Shown piece by piece: positions 45,151 through 53,385 of a stretch of 64,000 bases of DNA. A program made the translations under genes and the position numbers. How positions within the stretch are numbered: position 1 is the first letter of the stretch; the number at the start of each line of letters is the position of its first letter. The stretch covers positions 1-64,000 of the forward strand of contig NZ_BOOH01000019.1 in the NCBI RefSeq assembly GCF_016863135.1. Direction: 5' to 3'. The notes below the pieces were generated by a model. The model was not told where the DNA came from, searched no databases, and saw nothing but the letters and a program-made list of their open reading frames with translations. The stretch is from Planobispora longispora. GTDB lineage: Bacteria; Actinomycetota; Actinomycetes; Streptosporangiales; Streptosporangiaceae.

Positions 45151-46221
45151 ATGCCGTTCACCCCGTTCGACCTCGGCCAGCTTCGACTCCCCAACCGCCT
45201 CGTCATGGCGCCCATGACCCGCTCGCGGGCTTATGCGGACGGGATCCCGTCCTCGCTGACCGCCCTCTACTACGCCCAGCGCGCCTCGGCCGGTCTGATC
45301 GTCACCGAGGGGATCCAGCCGAGCCCCGCCGGCCAGGGATACATGAACACGCCCGGCCTGCACACCGACGAGCAGGTGGCGGGCTGGCGCGAGGTGACCG
45401 ACGCCGTCCACGCGGCGGGCGGCCGGATCTTCGCCCAGATCATGCACTCCGGCCGGATCGGCCACCCCGACAACACCGGCCGCCTGCCCGTCGCGCCCTC
45501 GGCCGTACGGCCCGCGGCGCAGATCTTCACGCCGTCCGGCATGCAGGACATCCCCGTCCCGATCGAGCTGTCCACCGCTGAGGCCGAGGCGACGGTCCAG
45601 GACTTCGCCGACGCCGCCCGACGGGCCGTCGACGCCGGATTCGACGGGGTCGAGCTGCACGGCGCGAACGGCTACCTGATCCACCAGTTCCTGTCGCAGA
45701 ACGCCAACCTGCGCGACGACCGTTTCGGCGGCTCGGTCGAGAACCGGATCCGGTTCGCCTTGGAGACCGCCACGGCCGTCGCCGAGGCGATCGGGGCCTC
45801 CCGGACCGGCATCCGGATCTCCCCCGCCACCGGCGCCCAGGACCTCGTCGAGGACGACGCCCACGAGGTCTACCCGGCGCTGGTCTCCGCGCTCGCCGGG
45901 CTCGACCTGGCGTACCTGCACGCCCTGGCGTCCCCCTCGGACGAGCTGAACCGGCGGATCCGCGAGCTGTGGCCGCACACGCTCATCGTCAACGACCCGT
46001 CGGCCGGGCACCCGGACGAGGCGCTCGACCGGTGGCTGGGCCGGGGCGCGGACCTGGTCTCGCTGGGCAAGTACTTCCTCGCCAACCCCGACCTGCCGCT
46101 GCGCGTCCGGCTCGGCGCGCCGCTCAACGAGCCGGACTTCGGCACGGCCTTCGGCGGCGACCACCGCGGCTACACCGACTACCCGGCCCTCGCCCTGCAC
46201 CCGGCCGGGGACCCCGCCTGA
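45151..46221 (+). CDS. Old Yellow Enzyme-type alkene reductase (NemA-like)
   Basis: A 356-residue FMN-dependent oxidoreductase that reduces activated C=C bonds with NAD(P)H. The N-terminus LGQLRLPNRLVMAPMTRSRA holds the FMN-binding Thr. QIMHSGRIGHPDN, FDGVELHGANGYLIHQFLSQNANLRDDRFGGSVENRIRF (substrate and FMN residues) and LVSLGKYFLANPDLPLRV (FMN phosphate site) are canonical. GAAAGGACGAAGAG precedes the ATG. Control by the divergent MarR protein is likely and suggests induction by electrophiles. Confidence 0.92.
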   Translation: MPFTPFDLGQLRLPNRLVMAPMTRSRAYADGIPSSLTALYYAQRASAGLIVTEGIQPSPAGQGYMNTPGLHTDEQVAGWREVTDAVHAAGGRIFAQIMHSGRIGHPDNTGRLPVAPSAVRPAAQIFTPSGMQDIPVPIELSTAEAEATVQDFADAARRAVDAGFDGVELHGANGYLIHQFLSQNANLRDDRFGGSVENRIRFALETATAVAEAIGASRTGIRISPATGAQDLVEDDAHEVYPALVSALAGLDLAYLHALASPSDELNRRIRELWPHTLIVNDPSAGHPDEALDRWLGRGADLVSLGKYFLANPDLPLRVRLGAPLNEPDFGTAFGGDHRGYTDYPALALHPAGDPA

Positions 46222-46243
46222 CGGCGGGGGCTCCCGGCGGCGC

Positions 46244-47275
46244 TCAGACGTGGACGGTCGTGATGGGCATGGAGGAGTCGGCCGGGATGTCCAGCAGGGA
46301 CGGGGTCACCCCGGCCGCGACGAGATCGGAGCCGAGCGCGGCGACCATCGCGCCGTTGTCGGTGCACAGGCCGGGCCGGGGCACCCGCAGGCGCACCCCG
46401 GCCGCGTCGCAGCGCTCCTGGGCCAGGGCCCGCAGGCGCGAGTTGGCGGCCACGCCGCCGCCGATCAGCAGATCCTGGACGCCGTAGCGCTTACATGCCT
46501 GCAAGGCCTTGCGGGTCAGCACGTCGACCACGGCCTCCTGGAACGAGGCCGCCACGTCGGGCACGTGGACGCTCTCCCCGGCCCGCTCCTTCGCCTCGAC
46601 CCACCGCGCCACGGCCGTCTTCAGCCCGGAGAAGGAGAAGTCGAGCGTGCCGTCGTCCAGCTTCCCCCGGGGGAAGGCGACGGCGGAGCCGGACCCCTCC
46701 CGGGCGACCCGGTCGATGTGCGGCCCGCCGGGGAAGGGCAGGCCCAGGACCCGGGCCACCTTGTCGAACGCCTCGCCCGCCGCGTCGTCCACCGTGGAGC
46801 CGAGCGAGACGACCTCCCGCGCCACGTCCGGGACCAGGAGCAGGGAGGAGTGCCCGCCCGAGACGAGCATGGCGATGCACGGCTTGGGCAGGGCGCCGTG
46901 TTCGAGCTGGTCCACGGCCACGTGGGCGGCCAGGTGGTTGACGCCGTAGAGCGGCACGCCCAGGCCCAGGGCGTACGCCTTGGCCGCGGCCACCCCGACC
47001 AGCAGCGCCCCGGCCAGGCCGGGGCCGGCCGTCACGGCGATCGCGTCGATGTCGGACAGGCGCAGGCCCGCCTGCTCCAGGGCGCGCTCGACGGTCGGGG
47101 TCATCGCCTCCAGGTGCGCCCGGGAGGCGACCTCAGGGACGACCCCGCCGAAGCGGGCGTGCTCCTCGACGCTGGAGGCGATGGTGTTGGCCAGCAGGGT
47201 GTGACCCCGGACGATGCCCACGCCGGTCTCGTCGCAGGAGGTCTCGATCCCCAGGACCAGGGGTTCGTCACGCAT
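46244..47275 (-). CDS. tsaD: tRNA t6A threonylcarbamoyltransferase TsaD
   Basis: A 343-residue protein of the Kae1/TsaD family, which transfers threonylcarbamoyl to A37 of ANN-decoding tRNAs with TsaB and Tsa[15 protein letters not shown], the metal-binding HLAAH (His114, His118), [34 protein letters not shown] and [12 protein letters not shown] are all present. It overlaps the rimI stop by 8 bp. In M. tuberculosis it follows groES directly (Rv3419c); here a block of about 9 kb intervenes. Confidence 0.97.
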   Translation of the reverse strand: MRDEPLVLGIETSCDETGVGIVRGHTLLANTIASSVEEHARFGGVVPEVASRAHLEAMTPTVERALEQAGLRLSDIDAIAVTAGPGLAGALLVGVAAAKAYALGLGVPLYGVNHLAAHVAVDQLEHGALPKPCIAMLVSGGHSSLLLVPDVAREVVSLGSTVDDAAGEAFDKVARVLGLPFPGGPHIDRVAREGSGSAVAFPRGKLDDGTLDFSFSGLKTAVARWVEAKERAGESVHVPDVAASFQEAVVDVLTRKALQACKRYGVQDLLIGGGVAANSRLRALAQERCDAAGVRLRVPRPGLCTDNGAMVAALGSDLVAAGVTPSLLDIPADSSMPITTVHV

Positions 47276-47738
47276 GGAGATCCTTCTTCATGATGATGGC
47301 GTCGATGCCGCCCTTGTAGTAGCGCCGCCGCACGCCGATGGCCTCGAAGCCGAACCTGTCGTACATCGCCTGGGCGGGCGGGTTGTCGGCGCGCACCTCC
47401 AGGAAGACCTCCCGGGCCTCGCGCCGTACGGCCTCCGCCAGCAGCTCGGTCAGCATGGCCGCGCCGACCCCGGAGCGCCGCTGCCCGGCCACGACGGCGA
47501 TGGTCTGCACGTCGGCCTGCTCCCCCGCCGCCGCGAGCCCGGCGTATCCCACGATCTCCCCCTCGACCAGGGCGACGATGTAGTGGCGGGTCCGGGGCTG
47601 GTCGTCCAGCTCGCCGCGGAGCATGCCCTCGCTCCACGCGTCGTCGGGGAAGGTCTCCCGCTCGATCACCATGACCCTGGGCAGGTCGGCCGCGGTCATC
47701 TGGCGCAGGACCGCGCGCGTGCCCGGGGGTGAGCTCAC
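47268..47738 (-). CDS. rimI: ribosomal-protein-alanine N-acetyltransferase RimI
   Basis: A 156-residue GNAT acetyltransferase from GTG 47738, overlapping the tsaB stop (GTGA). [31 protein letters not shown] is the acetyl-CoA motif [31 protein letters not shown] is the RimI-type C-terminal half. RimI acetylates the N-terminal alanine of ribosomal protein S18 and possibly other proteins. Its place between tsaB and tsaD is conserved in actinobacteria. Confidence 0.93.
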   Translation of the reverse strand: MSSPPGTRAVLRQMTAADLPRVMVIERETFPDDAWSEGMLRGELDDQPRTRHYIVALVEGEIVGYAGLAAAGEQADVQTIAVVAGQRRSGVGAAMLTELLAEAVRREAREVFLEVRADNPPAQAMYDRFGFEAIGVRRRYYKGGIDAIIMKKDLHA

Positions 47739-48454
47739 TGCGAGACCTTCTTGGGGGGCGAGGGCACCTGGGCGTCGGGACGGCGCAGGTAGATCGGGCG
47801 GGGCAGGCCCAGCACGGGGTGCGTGCCGCCCTCCGCGCGCTCTCCCGGCTCCGCGAGCTCCGCGAGCTCCTTGATCTCCGCGGCGTCCGCCCGGCCCAGC
47901 TGCTCGACGGCCAGCGCGGCCAGCGCGCCGGCGTGCGGGAACTCCGGCGCGTCCCGCAGCCGGGAGGCGCCGATCACCTCGGCGTACATGCGCGCGCCCG
48001 CGCCGACGACCGGGAGGTCGGGCGGGAGGTCCTGCGGCTTGTCCACCGCGGGCCCGGACAGCCGGGTGGAGGCGTCGGCGTAGCGGCCCCAGAAGACTTC
48101 CTTGCGCCGCGCGTCGGTGGCGACCAGGAACGGCTCGTCCAGCCCGCTGCCGTAGGCGACGGCGTCGAGCGTGCACACGCCGTACGCCGGGACGCCCAGG
48201 GAGGTCGCCAGCGCCTGGGCGGTCATCAGGCCGACCCGGAGCCCGGTGTAGGGGCCGGGGCCGCATCCCACCGCGATGGCGGTGACGTCGGCGAGCGCCG
48301 TCCCCGCCTCCGCCAGGACACGCTGGACGGTGGGCGCGAGCAGTTCGCCGTGACGGCGCGCGTCCACCGTGGTGGACTCGGCGAGGACCCTCTCACCGTC
48401 GTGCAACGCTGCGGTGACGGCGGGGGTTGCGGTGTCGAAGGCCAGGACCAGCAC
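47735..48454 (-). CDS. tsaB: t6A biosynthesis protein TsaB
   Basis: A 239-residue ASKHA-fold partner of TsaD. LVLAFDTATPAVTAAL at the N-terminus, HGELLAPTVQRVLAEAG, AVGCGPGPYTGLRVGLMTAQALA and LVATDARRKEVFWGRY are family blocks. It starts at GTG 48454. The usual next gene, tsaE, is not found upstream; the interval leads into the SARP gene instead, so conserved synteny ends here. Confidence 0.93.
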   Translation of the reverse strand: MLVLAFDTATPAVTAALHDGERVLAESTTVDARRHGELLAPTVQRVLAEAGTALADVTAIAVGCGPGPYTGLRVGLMTAQALATSLGVPAYGVCTLDAVAYGSGLDEPFLVATDARRKEVFWGRYADASTRLSGPAVDKPQDLPPDLPVVGAGARMYAEVIGASRLRDAPEFPHAGALAALAVEQLGRADAAEIKELAELAEPGERAEGGTHPVLGLPRPIYLRRPDAQVPSPPKKVSQ

Positions 48455-48706
48455 GGTGCCAAGCCTAGACCCACCGGCGCCGCCGGCTGCCGCAAAAGGC
48501 GGAGGCCGGGGCGGAGAGGGGCGTCCGCCTCCGCCGTTCAGAGAAACCTGAACAGAGTTCTAGAAAAGCTTGAAGCGTTTACTAACCCATCCCCATACAA
48601 ATAGTGGATTTCCATGTCAATGACCGATATACCTCAACGATTGCCAAATATCTAGACATACATGTATAAACCTCGTTCAGCGGTCGATCACAACCAGGGA
48701 GGCCGG
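48455..48706. promoter_or_regulatory. divergent promoter region tsaB / SARP regulator
   Basis: About 250 bp. The half next to the regulator (48570-48670) is strikingly A+T-rich for this genome, with ATACAAATAG, CCAAATATCTAGACATACAT and ATGTATAAAC, typical of promoters of cluster-specific regulators. No repeat pair could be assigned with confidence. Confidence 0.5.
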
Positions 48707-51625
48707 GTGGGAGCCTGTCGCGAGGTGCGAGTTCTGGGGCCGGTCGAGGCCGACGTGAACGGCGCATCCGTGGCAATACCCGGCCGTCGCCAGCGCATCG
48801 TCCTGGCCCTCCTCGCCCTGAACGCGGGCCGCGTGGTCCCCCTCGACGTGATCATCGACGCCGTGTGGGGGGAGAGTCCGCCGGCCTCCGCGCGCAACCA
48901 GATAGCGATCTGCGTGACGCAGCTGCGCCGCGCCCTGCAGGGCGCCGACGAGGAGCTCATCGCGGCCGTCCCGCCGGGCTACCAGCTGCGGTCCGACGCG
49001 GTGACGGTCGACCTGGGCCTGGCGGAGGACCTCGTCAGGGCGGGGCAGCTGGCCAGGAAGCAGGATGACGCCGGAACCGCCGCCGAGCACCTGCGCGCCG
49101 CCCTGGACCTGTGGCGCGGGGAGACGCTGAGCGGGCTCGCCAGCGAGACGATGGCCGCCGAGGCCTCGAAGCTGGAGGAGTGGCGCCTCACCGTCACCGA
49201 GGAGTACATCGACCTGAAGCTGGCCCAGGGCCTCGGCTCGGAGGTGATCACCGAGCTCACCGCGCTCGTCGGTCACCATCCCTTCCGGGAGACGCTCCGC
49301 GCCGCGCTCATGCGGGCCCTGTACGGCGCGGGCCGCCAGGCTGAGGCCCTGGAGGTCTACCGCGAGGGCCGCGCGATCCTCGCCGAGGAGCTGGGCGTCG
49401 ACCCCGGGCCCGAGCTCCGGGCGGCCCACGACGCGATCCTCCAGGGCGAGCCGGCCGCGCCCGCTCCCCCGCCGCCCCGCCCGAACCCTCCCCTGGCCAT
49501 CGCCCAGCTCCCGTCGAACATCGCCGGGTTCGTCGCCCGCGAGCGGGAGCTGGCCACGATGGACCGGATCTTCGCCGAGTGCCGGGCCGCCGGGGTGCCG
49601 ACCTGCATCGTGGTGACCAGCATGGGCGGGGTCGGGAAGACGGGCCTGGCCATACGCTGGGCCCACCGGGTGGCCGAGCACTTCCCCGACGGGCAGCTCT
49701 TCATCGACCTGCACGGCTACACCGAGCAGGCCAGCCCGCTCACGCCGGAGGACGCCCTCGACCGGTTCCTGCGGGCGCTCGGCGTCCCCGGTGAGCGGGT
49801 CCCTGCGACGCTGAACGACCGCGAGGCGCTGCTGCGCAGTCTCCTGGCCAACCGGCGGGTGCTGTTCCTGCTCGACAACGCCCGCACCTCCGCGCAGGTG
49901 CGCCCGCTGCTGCCGGGCGCGCCCGGCTGCGCCGTCGTCGTCACCACCCGGGACCAGCTGACCGACCTGGTCGTACGGCAGGGCGCCCGCCCGCTGCGGC
50001 TGCCCACCCTGACCGAGGAGGAGTCCGCGGCGCTCCTGGACACCATCGTGGGCGCGGAGCGGATGGACGACGACCGCGCGGCGACGGCCAGGATCGCCGA
50101 GCTCTGCGACGGGCTGCCGCTGGCCCTGCGCATCGCCGGGGCCCGCCTCCTGGCCCGGCCGCACTGGACGCCGGCGACCCTGGCCGCCCGGCTCGACGAC
50201 GAGCAGCGCAGGCTCGCCGAGTTCAGCCACGGCGAGGTCGGGCTGCGGGCCAACTTCTCGCTCAGTTACCGGGAGCTGCCCCGGCCGGCGGCGAAGCTGT
50301 TCCGGCTGCTGGGGCTGCTCGACGCCCCGGACTTCGCCGACTGGGTCCCCGCGGCGCTGCTGGACACCGGCCTCGCCGAGGCCCAGGACCATCTGGAGAG
50401 CCTCCTCGACGCCCAGCTCGTCCACACCGTGGGCCGCGACCCGGCCGGCCAGCTCCGGCACCGCATGCACGACCTGGTCCGGCTCTACGCCAGGGAGCGG
50501 GTCGTGGAGGAGGAGCCGCAGGAGAGTCGCAGGGACACGGTGGCCCAGGTTCTCCGGTGCCTGCTCACTCTCGCCCACGAGGCGAACCGCAGGGAGCGGG
50601 GCGGCGACTTCGCCATCGTCCGCGGCACGACGCAGGCGTGGTCGCCCCGGGGCATACCGGTCGACGACCTGCTCGCCGTCCCCTTGGACTGGCTGGAGAG
50701 CGAGCGGCGCACGTTGACGGCGGGGGTGGCCCAGGCCGCCCGGGACGGGCTCGACGAGCTCGCCTGGGAGCTGGCCCACGCCGGGATCGTCCTGCAGGAG
50801 ACCCGCAACTACCACGACGAATGGCGCGCCGTGCACGAGTCGGCCCTCGACACGGTCCGCCGTGCGGGCAACCGGCTGGGCGAGGCGGTCATGCTGTACG
50901 GCCTGGGCGGGCTGGAGCCGTACCGGCGCGAGTCGTCCGATCCCCTCAACCGGGCGCTCGCGCTCTTCGACGAGCTCGAGCACTCCTACGGGCACGCGCT
51001 GGCCCTGCGCAACCTCGGTCTCGTCGACCACTTCGCGGGCCGGTACGGGGCGGCGCTCCCGCGCTACGAGGCCGCGCTGCCCGGGCTGCGCCGGGCCAGA
51101 GACCGTTCCACCGAGGCCCACGTGCTGGGCTGCATGGCGCAGATCGCGGTCGCCTGCGAGGACTTCGGGACCGCCGACGCCCGGCTCCGGGAGGCGCTGG
51201 ACATCTGCCGGGAGATCGGCCACCAGCGCGGCCAGGCGCAGGCCCTGTGGCGCCTCGGCGAGCTGCACCTGCGCCGCGACGAGCCCGTCCAGGCCGCGGA
51301 GCGGTTCACCGCCGCCCTGGAACCGGCGCGCCAGCTGCGCGACATCCTCGGCGAGGCGTACATCCTGTGCGGGCTGGGCGAGACGCAGATCTCGCGCGGG
51401 CTCTTCGACGACGCCCGCAAGACCCTCGCGCACGCCCGCCGGCTCGCCATGGACACGGGGGAGTCGGTCGTGTGCGTCAGAGTGTGCTACTCGCTGGGCC
51501 GCGCCCTGGCCGCGGGCGGCGATCCCGAGGCGGCGAGGAAGCTGTTCGAGGAGGCCCTGACCGTCGGGAACGGCACCGCCCCGCTGTGGGAGAAGCGCGC
51601 GCTGGCCGCTCTCGACGACCTCTGA
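48707..51625 (+). CDS. SARP-family regulator with NB-ARC and TPR domains (AfsR type)
   Basis: A 972-residue regulator from GTG 48707, with AGGGAGG four bases upstream; ATG 48662 is an in-frame alternative. The N-terminal OmpR-like DNA-binding domain (EVRVLGPVEADVNG...GRRQRIVLALLALNAGRVVPLDVIIDAVWGE) and BTAD domain (through about 255) define a SARP activator. An NB-ARC ATPase follows with Walker A MGGVGKTGLAI (about 308) and FLLDNA (Walker B), then an arm region and C-terminal TPR-like helices (about 690-960). AfsR-like proteins activate antibiotic clusters. It faces the RiPP operon at 51.7-64 kb and is the likely pathway activator. Confidence 0.9.
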   Translation: MGACREVRVLGPVEADVNGASVAIPGRRQRIVLALLALNAGRVVPLDVIIDAVWGESPPASARNQIAICVTQLRRALQGADEELIAAVPPGYQLRSDAVTVDLGLAEDLVRAGQLARKQDDAGTAAEHLRAALDLWRGETLSGLASETMAAEASKLEEWRLTVTEEYIDLKLAQGLGSEVITELTALVGHHPFRETLRAALMRALYGAGRQAEALEVYREGRAILAEELGVDPGPELRAAHDAILQGEPAAPAPPPPRPNPPLAIAQLPSNIAGFVARERELATMDRIFAECRAAGVPTCIVVTSMGGVGKTGLAIRWAHRVAEHFPDGQLFIDLHGYTEQASPLTPEDALDRFLRALGVPGERVPATLNDREALLRSLLANRRVLFLLDNARTSAQVRPLLPGAPGCAVVVTTRDQLTDLVVRQGARPLRLPTLTEEESAALLDTIVGAERMDDDRAATARIAELCDGLPLALRIAGARLLARPHWTPATLAARLDDEQRRLAEFSHGEVGLRANFSLSYRELPRPAAKLFRLLGLLDAPDFADWVPAALLDTGLAEAQDHLESLLDAQLVHTVGRDPAGQLRHRMHDLVRLYARERVVEEEPQESRRDTVAQVLRCLLTLAHEANRRERGGDFAIVRGTTQAWSPRGIPVDDLLAVPLDWLESERRTLTAGVAQAARDGLDELAWELAHAGIVLQETRNYHDEWRAVHESALDTVRRAGNRLGEAVMLYGLGGLEPYRRESSDPLNRALALFDELEHSYGHALALRNLGLVDHFAGRYGAALPRYEAALPGLRRARDRSTEAHVLGCMAQIAVACEDFGTADARLREALDICREIGHQRGQAQALWRLGELHLRRDEPVQAAERFTAALEPARQLRDILGEAYILCGLGETQISRGLFDDARKTLAHARRLAMDTGESVVCVRVCYSLGRALAAGGDPEAARKLFEEALTVGNGTAPLWEKRALAALDDL

Positions 51626-51643
51626 GCGGGCCGGGAAAGCAGA

Positions 51644-51665
51644 AAGCCCCGGGGGTCCGGGGCTT
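51644..51665. terminator. terminator after the SARP gene
   Basis: AAGCCCCGG (51644-51652) and its complement (51657-51665) with a four-base loop, 18 bp past the SARP stop and just before the convergent small-peptide gene. Confidence 0.75.
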
Positions 51666-51689
51666 CGGTCGGTCGGGTGGGAACCGCGG

Positions 51690-51887
51690 TCAGATCCACT
51701 TGTCGTTCTCGGCGCGGCCGCCGCCCGGCGGGTGGGGCATCGGGAAGTTGGACGGCATGTGCCCGCACGTCGGGATCCCCGGCCGGCAGGCCGCGGAGAC
51801 GTCCGCGACGGACGAGTCGATCCCGGTGGCGCCGAAGAAAGCTCCGCAGGCCATGGCGGCGAACAGCACCTGAATCTTACGAAGCAC
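51690..51887 (-). CDS. small secreted peptide of unknown function
   Basis: A 65-residue frame from GTG 51887 with an excellent AAGAGGAGA ribosome binding site. The N-terminus MLRKIQVLFAAMACGAFFGA looks like a signal peptide. The mature part has two cysteines (CRPGIPTC), a Pro-rich PMPHPPGGG and a hydrophilic end. It lies beyond the terminator of the RiPP operon, so it has its own transcript. It could be an immunity, signalling or unrelated exported peptide; I do not recognise a family. Confidence 0.6.
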   Translation of the reverse strand: MLRKIQVLFAAMACGAFFGATGIDSSVADVSAACRPGIPTCGHMPSNFPMPHPPGGGRAENDKWI

Positions 51888-51986
51888 GGTGTCTCCTCTT
51901 TTCCCGTTCCGTGGTGGGCGAGAGACACTGTAGGAAAGAGCGATTTCTCCGCTATTTTCACGCGCTATCCTGCCGGAAAATCGTGG

Positions 51987-52011
51987 AGGCTCCCGCCGGA
52001 GACGGGAGCCT
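51987..52011 (-). terminator. terminator of the RiPP operon
   Basis: AGGCTCCCG (51987-51995) pairs perfectly with 52003-52011 around a seven-base loop. On the minus strand, the direction of the operon, it is followed by ACGATTTTCC. It lies 31 bp after the stop of the last operon gene. Confidence 0.78.
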
Positions 52012-52041
52012 TCCTCATATCTTTCCGGGCTTTCCCTACGG

Positions 52042-52443
52042 TCAGCGCCGCCCCCGCCGCAGGGCCGCGATCACGAGGACGAGCGCCACGACGCCCCCCA
52101 GCGCCGCCCACGCCCAGGTCTGGCCGGCCGCGACGAGCCGGACGACGCCGAACATCGCGGCCGCGAACGCCACGGCCAGCGCGCCGGCGTACTTCGCCGG
52201 GACCTCGACCCTGCCTCCCGCCTTCCGCACGGCCAGCACCGCCTGGACCGAGCCCGCGATCAGCAGCGCCAGGCCGACGCCCCAGATCCACATGATGTCC
52301 TCGACGACGGTGAGCCCGCCGCCGAGCACGAGCGCGCCGGCGGCCGCGAGGAGCAGCCAGCCGCGGGCCGCCACCGGACTTTCCTGCACCGATCTGGTCA
52401 TTGGTCTCTCCCTTGTCGTGTGATTCGTCATGCGATTCGTCAT
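52042..52443 (-). CDS. small integral membrane protein at the end of the RiPP operon
   Basis: A 133-residue protein with about four hydrophobic helices (starting GWLLLAAAGALVLGGG, IWGVGLALLIAGSVQAV, YAGALAVAFAAAMFGVV, WAALGGVVALVLVIAAL) and a basic C-terminus. Its first ATG overlaps the stop of the elimination-domain gene (ATGA), so it is translationally coupled to the pathway; ATG 52401 is an alternative start. Immunity or an export accessory role is inferred from position. No family is recognised. Confidence 0.7.
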   Translation of the reverse strand: MTNRMTNHTTRERPMTRSVQESPVAARGWLLLAAAGALVLGGGLTVVEDIMWIWGVGLALLIAGSVQAVLAVRKAGGRVEVPAKYAGALAVAFAAAMFGVVRLVAAGQTWAWAALGGVVALVLVIAALRRGRR

Positions 52444-53381
52444 CCGATGAGCGCCTTCGTCTCCCGGTCGGCCGCGACGATCCCCAGCAGGGCCTCCTCC
52501 CTGGGCAGGAAGCCCAGGCGGTTCATCATCATGTGCGACTGGTGGAAGACCAGGTGTTGCGGAGTGAGCCCGACGCGCATCCGCTGGGCCCGTACGAGCG
52601 AGTCGTCGATGACCTCGCCCCACCGGCGCAGCCACGGATCCACCGTGCTGTCGGCGAACAGCGAGTCCGTGATGGAGCGCAGGCCGTGCGGATCCTCCTC
52701 GGCGCTGCGCCGCAGTTCCGCCTGGAGCTCGGGGGCGTGCCGCGCCAGATCGGCCGTCCACCAGGCCAGATGCCGGTCCCAGTAGCGCTCCCAGCTCACC
52801 GCCCGCCTGCGCCGGTCGCCCGGGGGCATCACCGGTTCGGCGCTGAGGTCGCCCGGGCGGCCGTCGATCAGCGCCCGGACGGCCTCCCGGAGCAGGAGGA
52901 CCGCGAACGCGGCCCGCTCGGGGATCTTGCCGAACCGGGTCGTCGCCCAGATGGCCAGGTCGCTGGAGAACTCGAAGACCCGCTCGGCCAGCTCGACCCC
53001 CTGCGGCCCGCCGTACTTGCCGTACTCGGGCTCGTAGAGTCCCGAGGCGAGACCGGTGCCCGAGTCGCCGAGCATGCGGCCCATCGGGATCGACGCCAGC
53101 CAGGCCGCGTCGTCGTCCACCGCGGCCACCATGGCGTCGGCGTGGCGCTGGATCCGGGCCAGCGACCGGTGCATCCGGTCGACGGTCTCCCTCGGCCCGA
53201 AGACCCGCACCCGCAGGTGAGGCCCGGAGGGGTCGGTGTAGCGGATGAAGAACCAGCGGAACGCGCCGTGCGCCCGCGCCTCGGCGACCAGAGGCGGCAG
53301 CACCTCGGTGACCAGCAGGTCGCTGGCGGCGAAGCCGCCCGTGTAGAGCCGGACGAACCACCACTCAGGCGTGTCGAGCAT
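52440..53381 (-). CDS. thiopeptide-type SpaB_C protein (glutamate-elimination half of split LanB)
   Basis: A 313-residue protein of the SpaB_C / thiopeptide-type bacteriocin biosynthesis domain. WWFVRLYTGGFAASDLLVTEVLPPLV, FRWFFIRYTDPSGPHLRVRVFG, the middle YEPEYGKYGG and the C-terminal HLVFHQSHMMMNRLGF are typical. In class I lanthipeptide, goadsporin and thiopeptide systems this domain removes glutamate from glutamylated Ser/Thr to give Dha/Dhb. Size (about 310) and position right behind the LanB N-domain gene (4-bp gap) fit that task (GodG/TbtC role). A related family makes the thiopeptide pyridine ring, and sequence inspection alone cannot fully exclude that. Confidence 0.85.
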   Translation of the reverse strand: MLDTPEWWFVRLYTGGFAASDLLVTEVLPPLVAEARAHGAFRWFFIRYTDPSGPHLRVRVFGPRETVDRMHRSLARIQRHADAMVAAVDDDAAWLASIPMGRMLGDSGTGLASGLYEPEYGKYGGPQGVELAERVFEFSSDLAIWATTRFGKIPERAAFAVLLLREAVRALIDGRPGDLSAEPVMPPGDRRRRAVSWERYWDRHLAWWTADLARHAPELQAELRRSAEEDPHGLRSITDSLFADSTVDPWLRRWGEVIDDSLVRAQRMRVGLTPQHLVFHQSHMMMNRLGFLPREEALLGIVAADRETKALIG

Positions 53382-53385
53382 CGGC

